Source of the DNA: Bacidia rubella
Taxonomy: Eukaryota; Ascomycota; Lecanoromycetes; Lecanorales; Ramalinaceae
Assembly: GCA_032158265.1 (NCBI GenBank)
Contig: JAVTIF010000009.1
Span: 620,001-684,000, forward strand
DNA length: 64,000 bases
Reading direction: 5' to 3'
The notes beneath the pieces were generated by a model, which was given only the letters and a program-made list of their open reading frames with translations, searched no databases and was not told where the DNA came from. Numbering within the stretch: position 1 is the stretch's first letter; every line of letters begins with the position of its first letter. This document shows, piece after piece, positions 44,596-54,191 of the stretch. A program made the translations under genes and the position numbers.

Positions 44596-46973
44596 TCATA
44601 GCATCATGCTCCGTCGTCTGCTCGCTGCTCTGCCGAGCGGCTCTCCTTCTGCTGTACGCATCGTTGGGTCCTTGGTGATGGTACTCTTGACCCTTTTCAA
44701 CTCATGTCGCTCACCTTGCTCTGCGTCCTGGTCGTTGCCGGGCAGCGTGCTCTGTCTCCGCCGTGTCACAGTAATGGAACTCTTCCTCGAGTCTCCTGCG
44801 GAAGGTACGGTAGAATGTCGCCTTGAAACGCGCAACAGCTTTGCGGTTCCTTCTTGCTTGTTCGTCTTTTCAGCGTATTCCGGCGAGCTGCTGGTGAAGT
44901 CAAATATGCTTGTGCCATTGGCTGCATCATGGGTTTCAGTATCCGCGTCGTCGGCGTGTACTGGTAAGGCCTCATGGGCAGTTTTTTGCTTACGGTGTGC
45001 GCCATTCGCCAGTGCAGCAATGGCGTTGGCTGCTCCAGATCCATGCATATGTGGCTCGCCGTCAGCGTCTTTGGGTACAATTGCAGATGCACGCCGGCGT
45101 CTGTCGGTCATAACACTTGCAGGTAAGTCGGCTGAATCGCCGCTTGCTTTCTTACCCAGCGGACTTGTTGTCTCAGCTTCCTGCCTTTGCTGCTGGCTTC
45201 TGGTCTCCTGGACTGGTTTGGTCCTCCAGATATGCCCCGATTGTTCGCCATTGTCTTCTTGCTTGAATTTCAAATCGGCTAGCCTTCCTTCAAGCGATGA
45301 GATGGCATCGTCTTTACTCATCATTGCAGCCTGTCTCACCCTCTCACCTGCGGCAACCGCATCGACCAGCTCCTTTGTGGGCCTTCTCATTTTATCGCGG
45401 AGGTTTGGCTCAGCATAGCTAATGCTGCTTTTAGAGCGCCGAGATGCACGTCCAAACGAGCCGGTCCCAGTATCTGGGCCAAGATCGGGTGGTGGAGGTG
45501 TATCGCCCCTTTCAGGTCGAGGCACTGATGGATCCGATATGATTGGAGAAAAGAGATCAAGCCCGTCCACATTAGGTGTCTTTGGTAGAAGCTCGTCTAA
45601 TCGAACGGCTTCTTTTCCTATTGTCTCGATATTTTCCGTGACCTTATGTACTTTTCTTGCAGTTGGCTTGTCCTCCAGCTTACGAATACCCATTGTTCGC
45701 TTGGTGCTGGCGTCTTTCTCATTACCGATGGATTTGTCCTTGAAACCACGCTTTCCAAGCTTAGCTGGAGACTGCGGATCGCTATTCGTACTTTTGGGCC
45801 TCAAGGGTTGCCGTGGATTCGAAATTCGAGTAGACTTGTTGTTTCCAGAAACGGTGATTTGTATAGGTGGCTTGTCTTCCGAGGGCTTGCTATCGACCTT
45901 CGAGAGCTTAAGCTCGTGCGCAGCTCGGGATGCGATTTTTTCTGTGCTCACAACCTCTTGAGTAGATGCCTCCTCTACTTTTACCTCCTCATCATTCGCG
46001 GGATGGCTTTGGTCTCGAACGTTAAGTTTTCGCTTAGGTTCAGACTTGAGAGCGTGCGAGGGAGGTTGGTTTCTGTCCCTCGAAGAACGCTGTCCGTCTA
46101 GGCTCGTTGCGATTGCTTGCCTTTCTGCCTCGCCTTGATGAAAGCTTTCGCGCCGCCTCTTTCTTGTTGCATGATTTGCAGATAGTTCGGTGGATTGAAT
46201 GTCCTCACTACTAGCATTGGAATAGAATTTGATTGCTTCTCCAGCCTCAAAATGAGCAACTGGAGGGGATCCTATTTCGGGTGAGTCTGTTAGATCGGCG
46301 TTTGTCGAAAGGATGCTCATAACATCATTTCCGCTGCAGAGGATTAGCAGTGATCTGAGGTCGTTATCTAAAACATACTCTAACGTCCGCCTTGGGAAGT
46401 GTTTGTCTTCTACTATCGTGGGCAGTCTTCCATCAGCCTCCCCTGCCACATCAGCCAGTGCCATGTTTGTCTTCCATTGCCGCTGATTGGGTGACTTCTT
46501 GGGTGAGGGTGCACGAGCGAGGGACTTTCGCCCAGCAGCTTGCTGTTTGGTAGCGTTCTTCTTGACATCTCCCAATTCGTGCAGAAGGCTCCCCAAGTCA
46601 TTCAGCCTGCTTTCCAACTGTTTCTTCAGCCCCTCCACCTTGTCCCATGCCGATCTTGCAGGCGTGTTCTCGAGCTCATAGTGTGACTTGATGACTTGTT
46701 CCCGCAAGGATACATTTTCCGCTAATAATCTGGAGACTTCGGTTTCAAGGTTGCGGATGCGCAGTGACTGTGTTGAATTGACTCTGGTCACAGTCAATAG
46801 TTGGGCTAGACGATCGTTGAGCATGGCATCCTACCTGGCGAGCTCTCTGTTTTGTCGTACAAATCTTCGCTTCACTACAAACGATAAGTAGTTTGACCAA
46901 CCGGTAATGGTGGGTACTAACAAGCATCCACAGATTCTCCGGCGGGTTGAGGAGGATCATTCAGGCGAGCCAT
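44596..46973 (-). CDS. SGO1: Shugoshin
   Basis: Three exons (46922-46973, 46835-46874, 44596-46783) give 759 residues. The two tiny 5' exons supply MARLNDPP and LKRRFVRQNRELAR, which join to VNSTQSLRIRNLETEVSRLL and AENVSLREQVIKSHYEL, the shugoshin N-terminal coiled coil that dimerises and binds PP2A-B56. A long disordered Lys/Ser-rich middle follows, then the C-terminal shugoshin basic motif ASRRSKSSISYAEPNLRDKM and RRPTKELVDAV at about 480-510. Shugoshin protects centromeric cohesin from separase and recruits the chromosomal passenger complex. Reading from the internal Met at 46824 would lose the first coiled-coil half, so the spliced start is preferred. It is divergent from DAD2 with 343 bases between. 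Confidence 0.93.
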
Positions 46974-47316
46974 ATACTTTACTATTCGAGACTCGCTGTA
47001 TCAAAGTTTGACCTTGAATCATGTCATATGAATGCTTCTATACCCGACTTTTCGCACGTTACTGGAGTCGAAAAGGTAAACAAAAGGAAAACCCGAGGTT
47101 TCTCCGGCGGAGGCGTTAATGCGCTATTTCGGAGACTAGCGGAACCCACTCTTGACATGCACAAACACTAGACGTACTTGCGGACTACTTGTACTAACAA
47201 TTGATGTGTCGCAATTAGCAATCACTTCCTTAACGTATTGAGGACCAAACTCTGTATGATCATCCTTCAGCTTCGCGCACATTACGCTGCACTATCTCCC
47301 CTTTAATACAACTACA
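46974..47316. promoter_or_regulatory. Divergent promoter region, SGO1 / DAD2
   Basis: 343 bases between the starts of shugoshin (minus) and DAD2 (plus), so both promoters must lie here. It holds an exact forkhead-type site listed separately. No ORF. Confidence 0.6.
47076..47084 (+). promoter_or_regulatory. Forkhead-type site GTAAACAAA
   Basis: Exact match to the RTAAAYAAA consensus of Fkh1/Fkh2-type factors, which in yeasts time G2/M gene expression. It sits mid-way between two mitotic genes. Function is inferred from motif and context only. Confidence 0.4.
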
Positions 47317-47852
47317 ATGGCACAGCCAAACCGTCCTATAGGCTCGAATCTACGACATCCTTCCATCGGTGGTCTCCAAAACTCATCAGGCCAGTCGCCT
47401 GTTCTATTGGCACGTATCAATGAGAAAAAGGCGGAGTTAGAAAGCCTGAAACAACTGCGAGACCTGAGCGGAGGATTGGCTGCGCAGATGCAAGCATTGG
47501 AAGAGAAATTGTCTACACTGTCAAGCGGCACTGAGGGTTATTGCGCCTGTTCTTAGCTTCATAAAGGGACCGAAACTGACGTGGTGCAATTGCAGCCGTA
47601 GCGACTGTCCTGTCAAACTGGCACAATGTGATGCGGGCGATCAACATGGCTTCGAGTACGTTGACAGTTCCAGGCTGTAGACAATAGGATGCTGACTACC
47701 TCACTACAGTGAAAGTACCCAAACCAAGCGAGGAACAAGCGGAAGCCATAGATCCTGAATCCCGCGTCCAGCTACCTCAGACCCTAGTACGGATTCCGAT
47801 TGAGGAACAGCAAGACGAGCCACAGGCTCCAAATCATAGCAATGGAATATGA
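47317..47852 (+). CDS. DAD2: DASH complex subunit DAD2
   Basis: Three exons (47317-47536, 47596-47655, 47710-47852) give 140 residues. Exon 1 carries SPVLLARINEKKAELESLKQ and LRDLSGGLAAQMQALEEKLS, a coiled coil; exon 2 AVATVLSNWHNVMRAINMAS; exon 3 KVPKPSEEQAEAIDPES and LPQTLVRIPIEEQ. The motif LSNWHNVMRAI and the following short helix are diagnostic of DAD2. DASH (Dam1 complex) forms rings on microtubules and couples kinetochores to shortening microtubule ends. The length and order of blocks match the family. Introns are 59 and 54 bases. Confidence 0.93.
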
Positions 47853-48156
47853 AAGTCTTTGACGGGCCTACCCTATCACAGTATATTGTGCCAGACACCT
47901 GCTTTTGGGACTGAGGCGCAAGATGAACGTCATGAAACAGATGCCAAAGCAACGGAGTCTGTTAGAATATCCCCTGTTTCAGCAACTTCAGCAGAGAAAT
48001 AGCGACCACTGGTGCAAGTGTGCTTGCTGTTCGATCTTTCAAACGTTTTATGACTGGAGTGTCACGAGGTTACGTGTTCGACCAGCCGACGCGATGGAAA
48101 GTGCAAATTCGCGTTAATTGGACCGAATCGCGCTAATGGCTGCTTCCGGTTGCCGG

Positions 48157-48165
48157 GTAAACAAA
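48157..48165 (+). promoter_or_regulatory. Forkhead-type site GTAAACAAA
   Basis: Second exact copy of the same 9-mer within 1.1 kb, 158 bases upstream of the start of the TPX2-like gene. Motif-based inference. Confidence 0.4.
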
Positions 48166-48208
48166 GACCTCCACAACAAACTCACCCGCAAAACGCTACA
48201 ATATTACT

Positions 48209-48214
48209 ACGCGT
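48209..48214 (+). promoter_or_regulatory. ACGCGT, MluI cell-cycle-box-like
   Basis: Exact ACGCGT, the core bound by MBF in yeasts at G1/S genes. A six-base palindrome arises by chance often, so this is only suggestive next to the forkhead-type site. Confidence 0.25.
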
Positions 48215-48291
48215 ATCAACATCAGCGTAGCACAGAGTTTGCTAGTATCGACATACCTTTTCTCCCAGCATCATCTTCAACACGACTTCTG

Positions 48292-48313
48292 ACAATCTAA
48301 CAATCTAACAATA
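48292..48313 (+). repeat. 8-bp tandem repeat (acaatcta)
   Basis: Two exact copies and a partial third directly upstream of the ATG at 48323, so in the 5' leader. Confidence 0.75.
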
Positions 48314-48322
48314 GGCAACAAA

Positions 48323-50112
48323 ATGCCTCGCACGACGCGCGCTGCGTTGAGAGCTCAGGAACTTGCTGAGGAAGCTACGACTGCCGCGTCAATTGCTCTG
48401 CCACCTACTTCTATAAAAGACCGGGTTCCGTTGGGTGAAATATCTAACAACGCTACGGTCAATGCTGAGATAGCGATGGACGAGGGTGCGCTTGACGCAG
48501 AGCAAAAGCCTACTACCAAGAGCAAGAAGGGTAAAGGAGGGAAAAAGGGCAAGAAAGGGAATGAGGCGAAGCCGAAGAAGGGAGACGTTGAGATACTAGA
48601 GGACGACAATCAATCTTCTCAGAGCGATGCTGTGGAGCAAGCTTGCACTGATCTTATGAACGACGATGTTCCTGGTAAACTCGCCTATTTTCAGTATGTC
48701 GCATTACCATTATTTTTAACGCTGTCATCACAGAAAGTCCAGACGGCGCCGTCCCCGACAGCGATCAATTACCTCCGTCTCCCGCCGCAGAAGCTGCCAG
48801 TGCACAAGTGTCTCCGAACAATATACCCATCTCCAGCACAAGTCTTACCGAGCATACGGATGCGCATGACATTACTGATGAGCCGAATGTGGAACTGTCG
48901 GATAAGATTGAAAATCAATCAAAGACCTTGAACGATACTGAGAAGCAAGCAAATGACCAAGAGGATTCTTTCATCGAACAAATCAAGACTCGAACCCCAG
49001 CCAAGCGAATTTCGAGAATCGAGGATTCCGTTGAGGCATTAGATGCATTCGAAGATGAGATCGAGAAAGTAGGCGAGGCTATACCGGCTACCGCAAGTAA
49101 TCGCTCTTCGCCATTAGAGGTCAAGAAGAAAGCAAAACATTCCGAAGGACCTAAGGGGAAAGGTTCAAAGACGCCCGCTAGGACTGCAGGCGTTTCAACA
49201 AAGGACACAAAATCTCGAATTACTGCAAAAAATCCAAGGCCAGGCAACAGACAGCCCAAAAGCCAACAGAACTTAACCAATTCAAAATCAGCAACCCAAA
49301 GCACGGCGGCTTCTACTTCCTCCGATCCAGCAAGCGCCCGTAAGCCCGGATTTTCCGGAGTCAATGTACCCAGTCGTGCTCCTAAAAGGGTGAGCTCCAT
49401 CAATAAGGCACCTTTTCAGCCTGTTAAGTCTACCAAACCACCGACAAAGTCATCCTTTGAGCTGCCTGGCGAAGCAGTCGCACGAAAACTCAAGGAACAA
49501 CGCGAAGAGCGGCAGAAGCGAGAAGAAGGGGAGCAAGCCAAGAACAAAGCTTTCAAGGCAAAGCCTCCTCGCCTGAGCCAAGCTCCTGAGGTCAAACTCA
49601 CCACTGCAGCAAAGGCACGTCTGAGCCTGGCTCAGAATGCATCAAAGGAGAATGTAAAACCGACACCAGCATCACGCCTAGGTAGCAAGCCTGCCACAGC
49701 AAGCAACAAGCGCTCATCGACTATCAGTGCTCCGCAAAAGACCGTGCCGCAGACAGCGAGAAAGGTCTCCCCATCAGCACCCAATACCGCAGCAAAGCGA
49801 GGACCATCATTAAGTACAAGCAGACTATCCCGTCAACCAAGTACGTCAAGTTCGCCACGCGCAGCACCTACTGCAGTCGAGATCGCCCAGCAAAAGCTAA
49901 AAGGGAAGGACGCATACCAGCGGACTCGAGGATTGCTTCCGGAGAAGGAAAAGGAGAAAAAGGCGAAGGAAGAAGCTGCAAAGAAGGCCCGAGTAGACGC
50001 TGCAGAGAGGGGCAGGATAGCAAGCCGGGAATGGGCAGAGAAGCAAAAAGCGCAGAAGGTGGCAGCTCAGCAAGCTAAAACGAGTGAGGAGAGTGGCGTT
50101 CCTGCTTCCTAG
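48323..50112 (+). CDS. Basic, disordered TPX2-like fungal protein
   Basis: Two exons (48323-48674, 48734-50112) give 576 residues. The N-terminus MPRTTRAALRAQELAEEA and a Lys/Gly-rich stretch (KSKKGKGGKKGKKGN) suggest nuclear location. The middle is Ser/Thr/Pro/Lys-rich. At about 355-400 is a block SFELPGEAVARKLKEQREER followed by FKAKPPRLSQAP. A PF-x-LP start, a charged helix with KLKEQREER and a later FKA-x-P resemble the repeat of TPX2-type microtubule-binding proteins. The C-terminus (ELAQQ-type charged helix, about 505-565) contains EKEKEKKAKEEAAKKARVDA. I propose a microtubule or spindle role from this and the neighbouring DAD2 and shugoshin genes; no direct evidence. Similar proteins are widespread in Pezizomycotina as uncharacterised products. 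Confidence 0.6.
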
Positions 50113-50482
50113 TGTCAGTTGTGACATGCTTCAATTATTACGTCTGAACGCTGTATTCACATGATATGGAGCTACGAGCGTTGGTGGAGTTGGCGGTGAA
50201 TATCATTTTCCCTTGTGGTACCTTTGTTGATACCCTCCGAACAAAAGTTGCCCTGTGTCACTTTTGTGTGTATATGCGTTTCGAAAACTGTGGACGTGTA
50301 TGCTTGCCATTACAGAATGCACCACAGTCTTTATTTCGGGTAGCTGCACTCGGGTCTTTTCTTCACTCGTGATCTAAGTGCTGTAAATTGTTCATATCCT
50401 TAAACCTCAAGACAACACTCTGCGCCATGCAGATTTCCTGAAAATACGATACTGCTCCATCTGCACATCAACGACCCCACCA
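50113..50482. other. Intergenic region, 370 bases
   Basis: Between two plus-strand genes. Nothing recognisable beyond expected terminator and promoter. Confidence 0.5.
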
Positions 50483-51058
50483 ATGCCGCTATCACCACCA
50501 CATCACTCGCATACGTGCGACCATCCTACCTGTTCGAAGGTATCTACAAAGGACTGTCCGAAATGTCACAGCACCTTCTACTGCACCCGAGGATGCCAGA
50601 AAGCTCATTACAAGACACACAAAAAGGACTGCAACAAATTACTCAACCTACATCAAGCCAGGGAAGCCTCAGCACGTGAAGCACACCTCACTCGTCAAAG
50701 AGCACAAGCACAGCAATTACGACGCGAGAGCAGGTCCGGCTCGAGCGGGCAGGACGAAGAAGCACAGCCTGGCTTTGTGAAGGAACTTGACACTGAAGAA
50801 GAGGAACATGCGTTTCTGAGCGGTGAGAGCAGTACGAAAGGGGCCGGAACCACGGCGGAGGGGACAGATGATGAATTGACGGAGGAAGATCTGGCGAAGC
50901 TGGCAGAGATGGACATTAGTGTTGAAGTTGAGGAAATTGATACGCCTGAGGGAGGCCGGCAGAAACGGATTATCATCCAAAGGCACGACACAGAGGATGG
51001 AGATGACAAGACGGCTGCGAAGTCCACTGCTGTTTCTACCACAGAAAGGGCGGGGTAG
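50483..51058 (+). CDS. MYND-type zinc finger protein
   Basis: Single-exon gene of 191 residues. The MYND finger is at residues 12-50, with Cys/His pairs in CDHPTC, CPKC, FYCTRGC and HYKTHKKDC, giving the usual C-C-C-C-C-C-H-C pattern. A charged helix (LLNLHQAREASAREAHLTRQ) follows, then an acidic region with LTEEDLAKLAEMDISVEVEE. MYND fingers bind short proline-containing peptides and act in protein recruitment. There is no SET domain or other catalytic module, so it is probably an adaptor. The partner is unknown. Confidence 0.82.
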   Translation: MPLSPPHHSHTCDHPTCSKVSTKDCPKCHSTFYCTRGCQKAHYKTHKKDCNKLLNLHQAREASAREAHLTRQRAQAQQLRRESRSGSSGQDEEAQPGFVKELDTEEEEHAFLSGESSTKGAGTTAEGTDDELTEEDLAKLAEMDISVEVEEIDTPEGGRQKRIIIQRHDTEDGDDKTAAKSTAVSTTERAG

Positions 51059-51518
51059 GATGGTTGGTAGGCAAGCAATAAACAGGGTGATTTGAAATGA
51101 CAACGAAAGCGCGACACGGGAGTGAGATGGGCTTTTGAGGCCACCGGAGCCTTTCAAGAAATGGCTACAACTGTACCTAATGACATCTGTGCTCTCCACA
51201 GAATTAAGTCACTTATGCTTCATCAGTCCCATGGAATTGTCGTGATCACTACATCTCTAACTTCCATGATTTGCAACATTGGATTTAGGGGGGAAATGCG
51301 AGAACACGTGACCTGTGTTTTTGGTGATGTCATAGCGCGTAGGTGCAAACACCACCAGTCAAAATGTAATCGTACACATTCTAGGTCAAGTTTTTCCAAT
51401 CGATAGATTGACATCACAGCAGCCTTCATTCGATAAAACAAATCGGATCCCGTAGGTCACCATACCCTCCTGCTTTCACATCACTTGAACTTAGTGACTT
51501 CATAGCCTATCGCTCAAG
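51059..51518. other. Intergenic region, 460 bases
   Basis: Between two plus-strand genes. Nothing recognised. Confidence 0.5.
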
Positions 51519-51905
51519 ATGGCTTCTCAACTCGACAAACCAGGTCAATGGGCTACAGGCAGTGAAGCTCCAACGGAGAAGCAGACTTCCTTCCTTCAAA
51601 CTCTCGCAGACTCCAAAGGCGTGGAGAACCTCAATCCCAACGAGCTGAACAAATCAGAGGCTTCCCAGAAGATCAATGAGCTGAAGGATGCCCCAACGCA
51701 AAACGCTGACGCCAGCTCGAATGCGGGACCACCGATTCAAAATCCTGATAGTTGGTCAACTGGCGATGATCAAGCGACAGGCAAGCAGACGGGGTATATT
51801 GCTGCAATGGCGCGAGAAGCAGGGGAGAAGGTACCGTCGAGTGGTATGGGAAAAACGGAGGCGAGCAAAAAGATTGGAGAGTTGAAGGAGAAGACGGGGA
51901 TGTGA
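51519..51905 (+). CDS. Tandem DUF3072 protein
   Basis: Single exon, 128 residues, made of two copies of one motif of about 50 residues. Copy 1: QWATGSEAPTEKQTSFLQTL then LNPNELNKSEASQKINELKD. Copy 2: SWSTGDDQATGKQTGYIAAM then KVPSSGMGKTEASKKIGELK. The shared pattern W-[AS]-T-G-x(4)-T-x-K-Q and K-[ST]-EAS-x-KI-x-ELK is DUF3072, known mainly as a short single-domain protein in bacteria and fungi. The second copy is closer to the bacterial consensus. It is hydrophilic and small with no membrane segment. Function unknown. Confidence 0.8.
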   Translation: MASQLDKPGQWATGSEAPTEKQTSFLQTLADSKGVENLNPNELNKSEASQKINELKDAPTQNADASSNAGPPIQNPDSWSTGDDQATGKQTGYIAAMAREAGEKVPSSGMGKTEASKKIGELKEKTGM

Positions 51906-52107
51906 GCTCAAGAAGCGCTTACAGGGTCGAACTGCTTTAAGCTCTTCTGGTATTGTAAAGCATCATCGGCCATAATGCTCAAACAGGAAATCATGATCTC
52001 GTAAACTTCACTTGTGCATCTTTTCGTGCTGAAAGCTTCGTCACACCATGTGCCTGTCTCACCTGAAACGCGTTTTGTTGCTAGCAGTTAGAGTCACATC
52101 CTTGGGG

Positions 52108-52878
52108 TCAATCGTCAGGCTTGTCGAACGACCGAAGCTCAATGCCATGCATATGCACATGATTTCGCCACCCTGGATATTGGGCACAAGCCAAAAGATC
52201 AATGATGTCTCCCACTTTCAGACTTCGCACTATCTCATGATCTGTGCCGCATAAGATCCTGTAGGTCTCTGGCTCTTTCGAAGCATGCCTGTTGCGCTGC
52301 AGCTCAAAGCGCCTGTAGTTGTCTGTCTCCATAGCATCCGTATGGTTATCCATATTCCTTATGCCCGCTTCGAACCAAGTATGGGAATTCTCATAGGTGC
52401 CTTTATCTCTAGGGAAGGATGACCACCCTTGATCACTGCTGGCAAAGGTGAAGACGACGCATCTGAGGTTTGACAACTGTTGTGCTGATAGAGGCCGTAA
52501 GGACTCTATAACTTGGATGCGAGGCTGGGCATTGGAAGCGGGGATAGTCAAGGGTTTTGGGAGTAATGTTTCCACATCTTCACAATCACAGACCGCGGGT
52601 CTGGGATCTTCTTTCTCACGGATGCAGGGAGTGTGCACACGATTTGTGCATATCCATTGAGCGGGATGGTCGAGTATCTGTAAGATCAATTCAGTGGGGA
52701 GAGCCGGTCTCCTTGAGGTCTTTGTTGACAAGCACTGATAGGCTGCGAAATTGGAATCATGAGTTGACCATGCATCACTCTGATCGTCGTCGGAGCTTGC
52801 GCCCGCCATTTCCGTGAAGAAAGCTTTCACACCTTCAATCAAGCCTCGGAGAGTTCTTGAAGAGTCTGACTCTGACAT
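52108..52878 (-). CDS. F-box-like conserved fungal protein, function unknown
   Basis: Single-exon ORF of 256 residues. After an acidic Ser/Asp-rich N-terminus is RPALPTELILQILDHPAQW, which resembles the start of an F-box (LP-x-EL-x-x-I-L). The rest has no repeats but contains WSSFPRDKGTYENSHTWFE, an R-rich block YRRFELQRNRHASKEPETY, and a conserved-looking end VGDIIDLLACAQYPGWRNHV. That layout occurs in uncharacterised proteins of many ascomycetes. A role as a ubiquitin-ligase adaptor is only suggested by the F-box-like start. The neighbours give no clue. Confidence 0.65.
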   Translation of the reverse strand: MSESDSSRTLRGLIEGVKAFFTEMAGASSDDDQSDAWSTHDSNFAAYQCLSTKTSRRPALPTELILQILDHPAQWICTNRVHTPCIREKEDPRPAVCDCEDVETLLPKPLTIPASNAQPRIQVIESLRPLSAQQLSNLRCVVFTFASSDQGWSSFPRDKGTYENSHTWFEAGIRNMDNHTDAMETDNYRRFELQRNRHASKEPETYRILCGTDHEIVRSLKVGDIIDLLACAQYPGWRNHVHMHGIELRSFDKPDD

Positions 52879-54191
52879 AAAGATATCTGGCTACTATGAA
52901 CAGGTACACCACGAGTCATGCAGTGGGATGGAGTTCTACGGTAAACCTGCCATGTGAGCTGTTCGGGCGGAAATGACGTCGGAAAAGAGTGGTATATTGA
53001 GTCCTTACGAAGCATTTTTGATACTGCTCTTTAGCCCTATAAAGCGACTACTGTGGAGTATCGACTGAGAAGTCCAAAGGAGTCCCTTCTCATACAATGA
53101 CGAAGATTTCTACACCTCTCCCGTTATTGTATTTGCTTTACTACATTCCTAGATCGTCCAAGCTCTAATCCGAGCTCGGAGGTTGTCCACACCAATGTAT
53201 GAGCCGGCAAGGGCGATCGTTGTTCGGGGTCTCGACTACAGCGAATGCTCAAAATGGTCAACGTGAAGGGACCGACCGTTCGTGGTAGTTTGCATGCCAA
53301 AGTTCTTTGTTGCCAGGTCATAACGCTCGTGACTCGGCATTGACAATGAACGTCACGAACCTAGCCAACTGCTTTAACCATATCAGTTGAATGGTAAAAA
53401 CAAGTTATCCAGGTCGAAGGTTTAATGACATCGTCGAAGGCAACTAGAAGTTTGAACCCAGAAAGAACACTACACCATCGGCGGTGGAACTCGGTGTCTG
53501 GCTGCATGGTCTGCCGTTACTTTCTCGTCGCTCTCATTGTCAATGGACGAACGCCTCAAAGCCGAATTTGCATCGCCTAGGTTCGTTGCCCCCATGAACC
53601 AGATTTCAAGGTAAGCGATGTGTTTACTACGGGGATGGCAATATGTTTTTCATCATCATTTCGTGCAACTTTGTCCTTCAGCAACGCGTCTACTCTGGTT
53701 CCCTTTGTCCCTCCATTTATTTGAGTCCGAAACCTTGTCTACGCCATCAGGCCGTGCAGGGAGAATGCGCCGAGCCTAAGTGGATCATGTACATTGTGTG
53801 TATTTATATACATCTTCTGATGCCTTGTACTTCCTCTGACCACCCTTTGCATTGCCTATTTACGGCATGCAACCCTTCGTTGCACTATGCTATAGCTTCA
53901 ATCAGCCACTAGCGTGGTTCCAAGCCGATACTCGCATTGTTATGGATATTGGATGGTGCTCGGAGGATTGCATGGCGTTGAAAAGTGACGTCGTGACGCA
54001 CTCTGAATCGACATTCCTCAGGGAAACAACCTGCGTGGCAGCCAAGACCAATGATGGGAGAAATGGCTGGAGAATACAAAAAACTTTGATCTCCTTAAGC
54101 ATGTTCTGTCTATACAAGAAGTTTTCGAGCCCTCTGTCATATCTAGACTTTCTCTGCTTTGGATGACATTAGCAGCCCAATTTGCGTTAGT
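52879..54191. other. Intergenic region, 1.3 kb
   Basis: Divergent interval between the F-box-like gene and the aspartic protease. No recognised gene; short ORFs on plus at 53643-54166 look random. Confidence 0.5.

Larger units (their letters stand above)
47853..48322. promoter_or_regulatory. Promoter region of the TPX2-like gene
   Basis: 470 bases with no ORF of note. Contains a second exact GTAAACAAA (48157-48165), an ACGCGT (48209-48214) and an 8-bp tandem repeat just before the ATG. Confidence 0.5.

Noticed and set aside
44606..45418. 270-codon plus-strand ORF
   Set aside because: Antisense of the shugoshin coding region, which has a full family match; the ORF has no domain.
46401..46824. 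Internal Met at 46824 as shugoshin start
   Set aside because: It would drop the conserved RRFVRQNRELAR block that two short upstream exons supply in frame.
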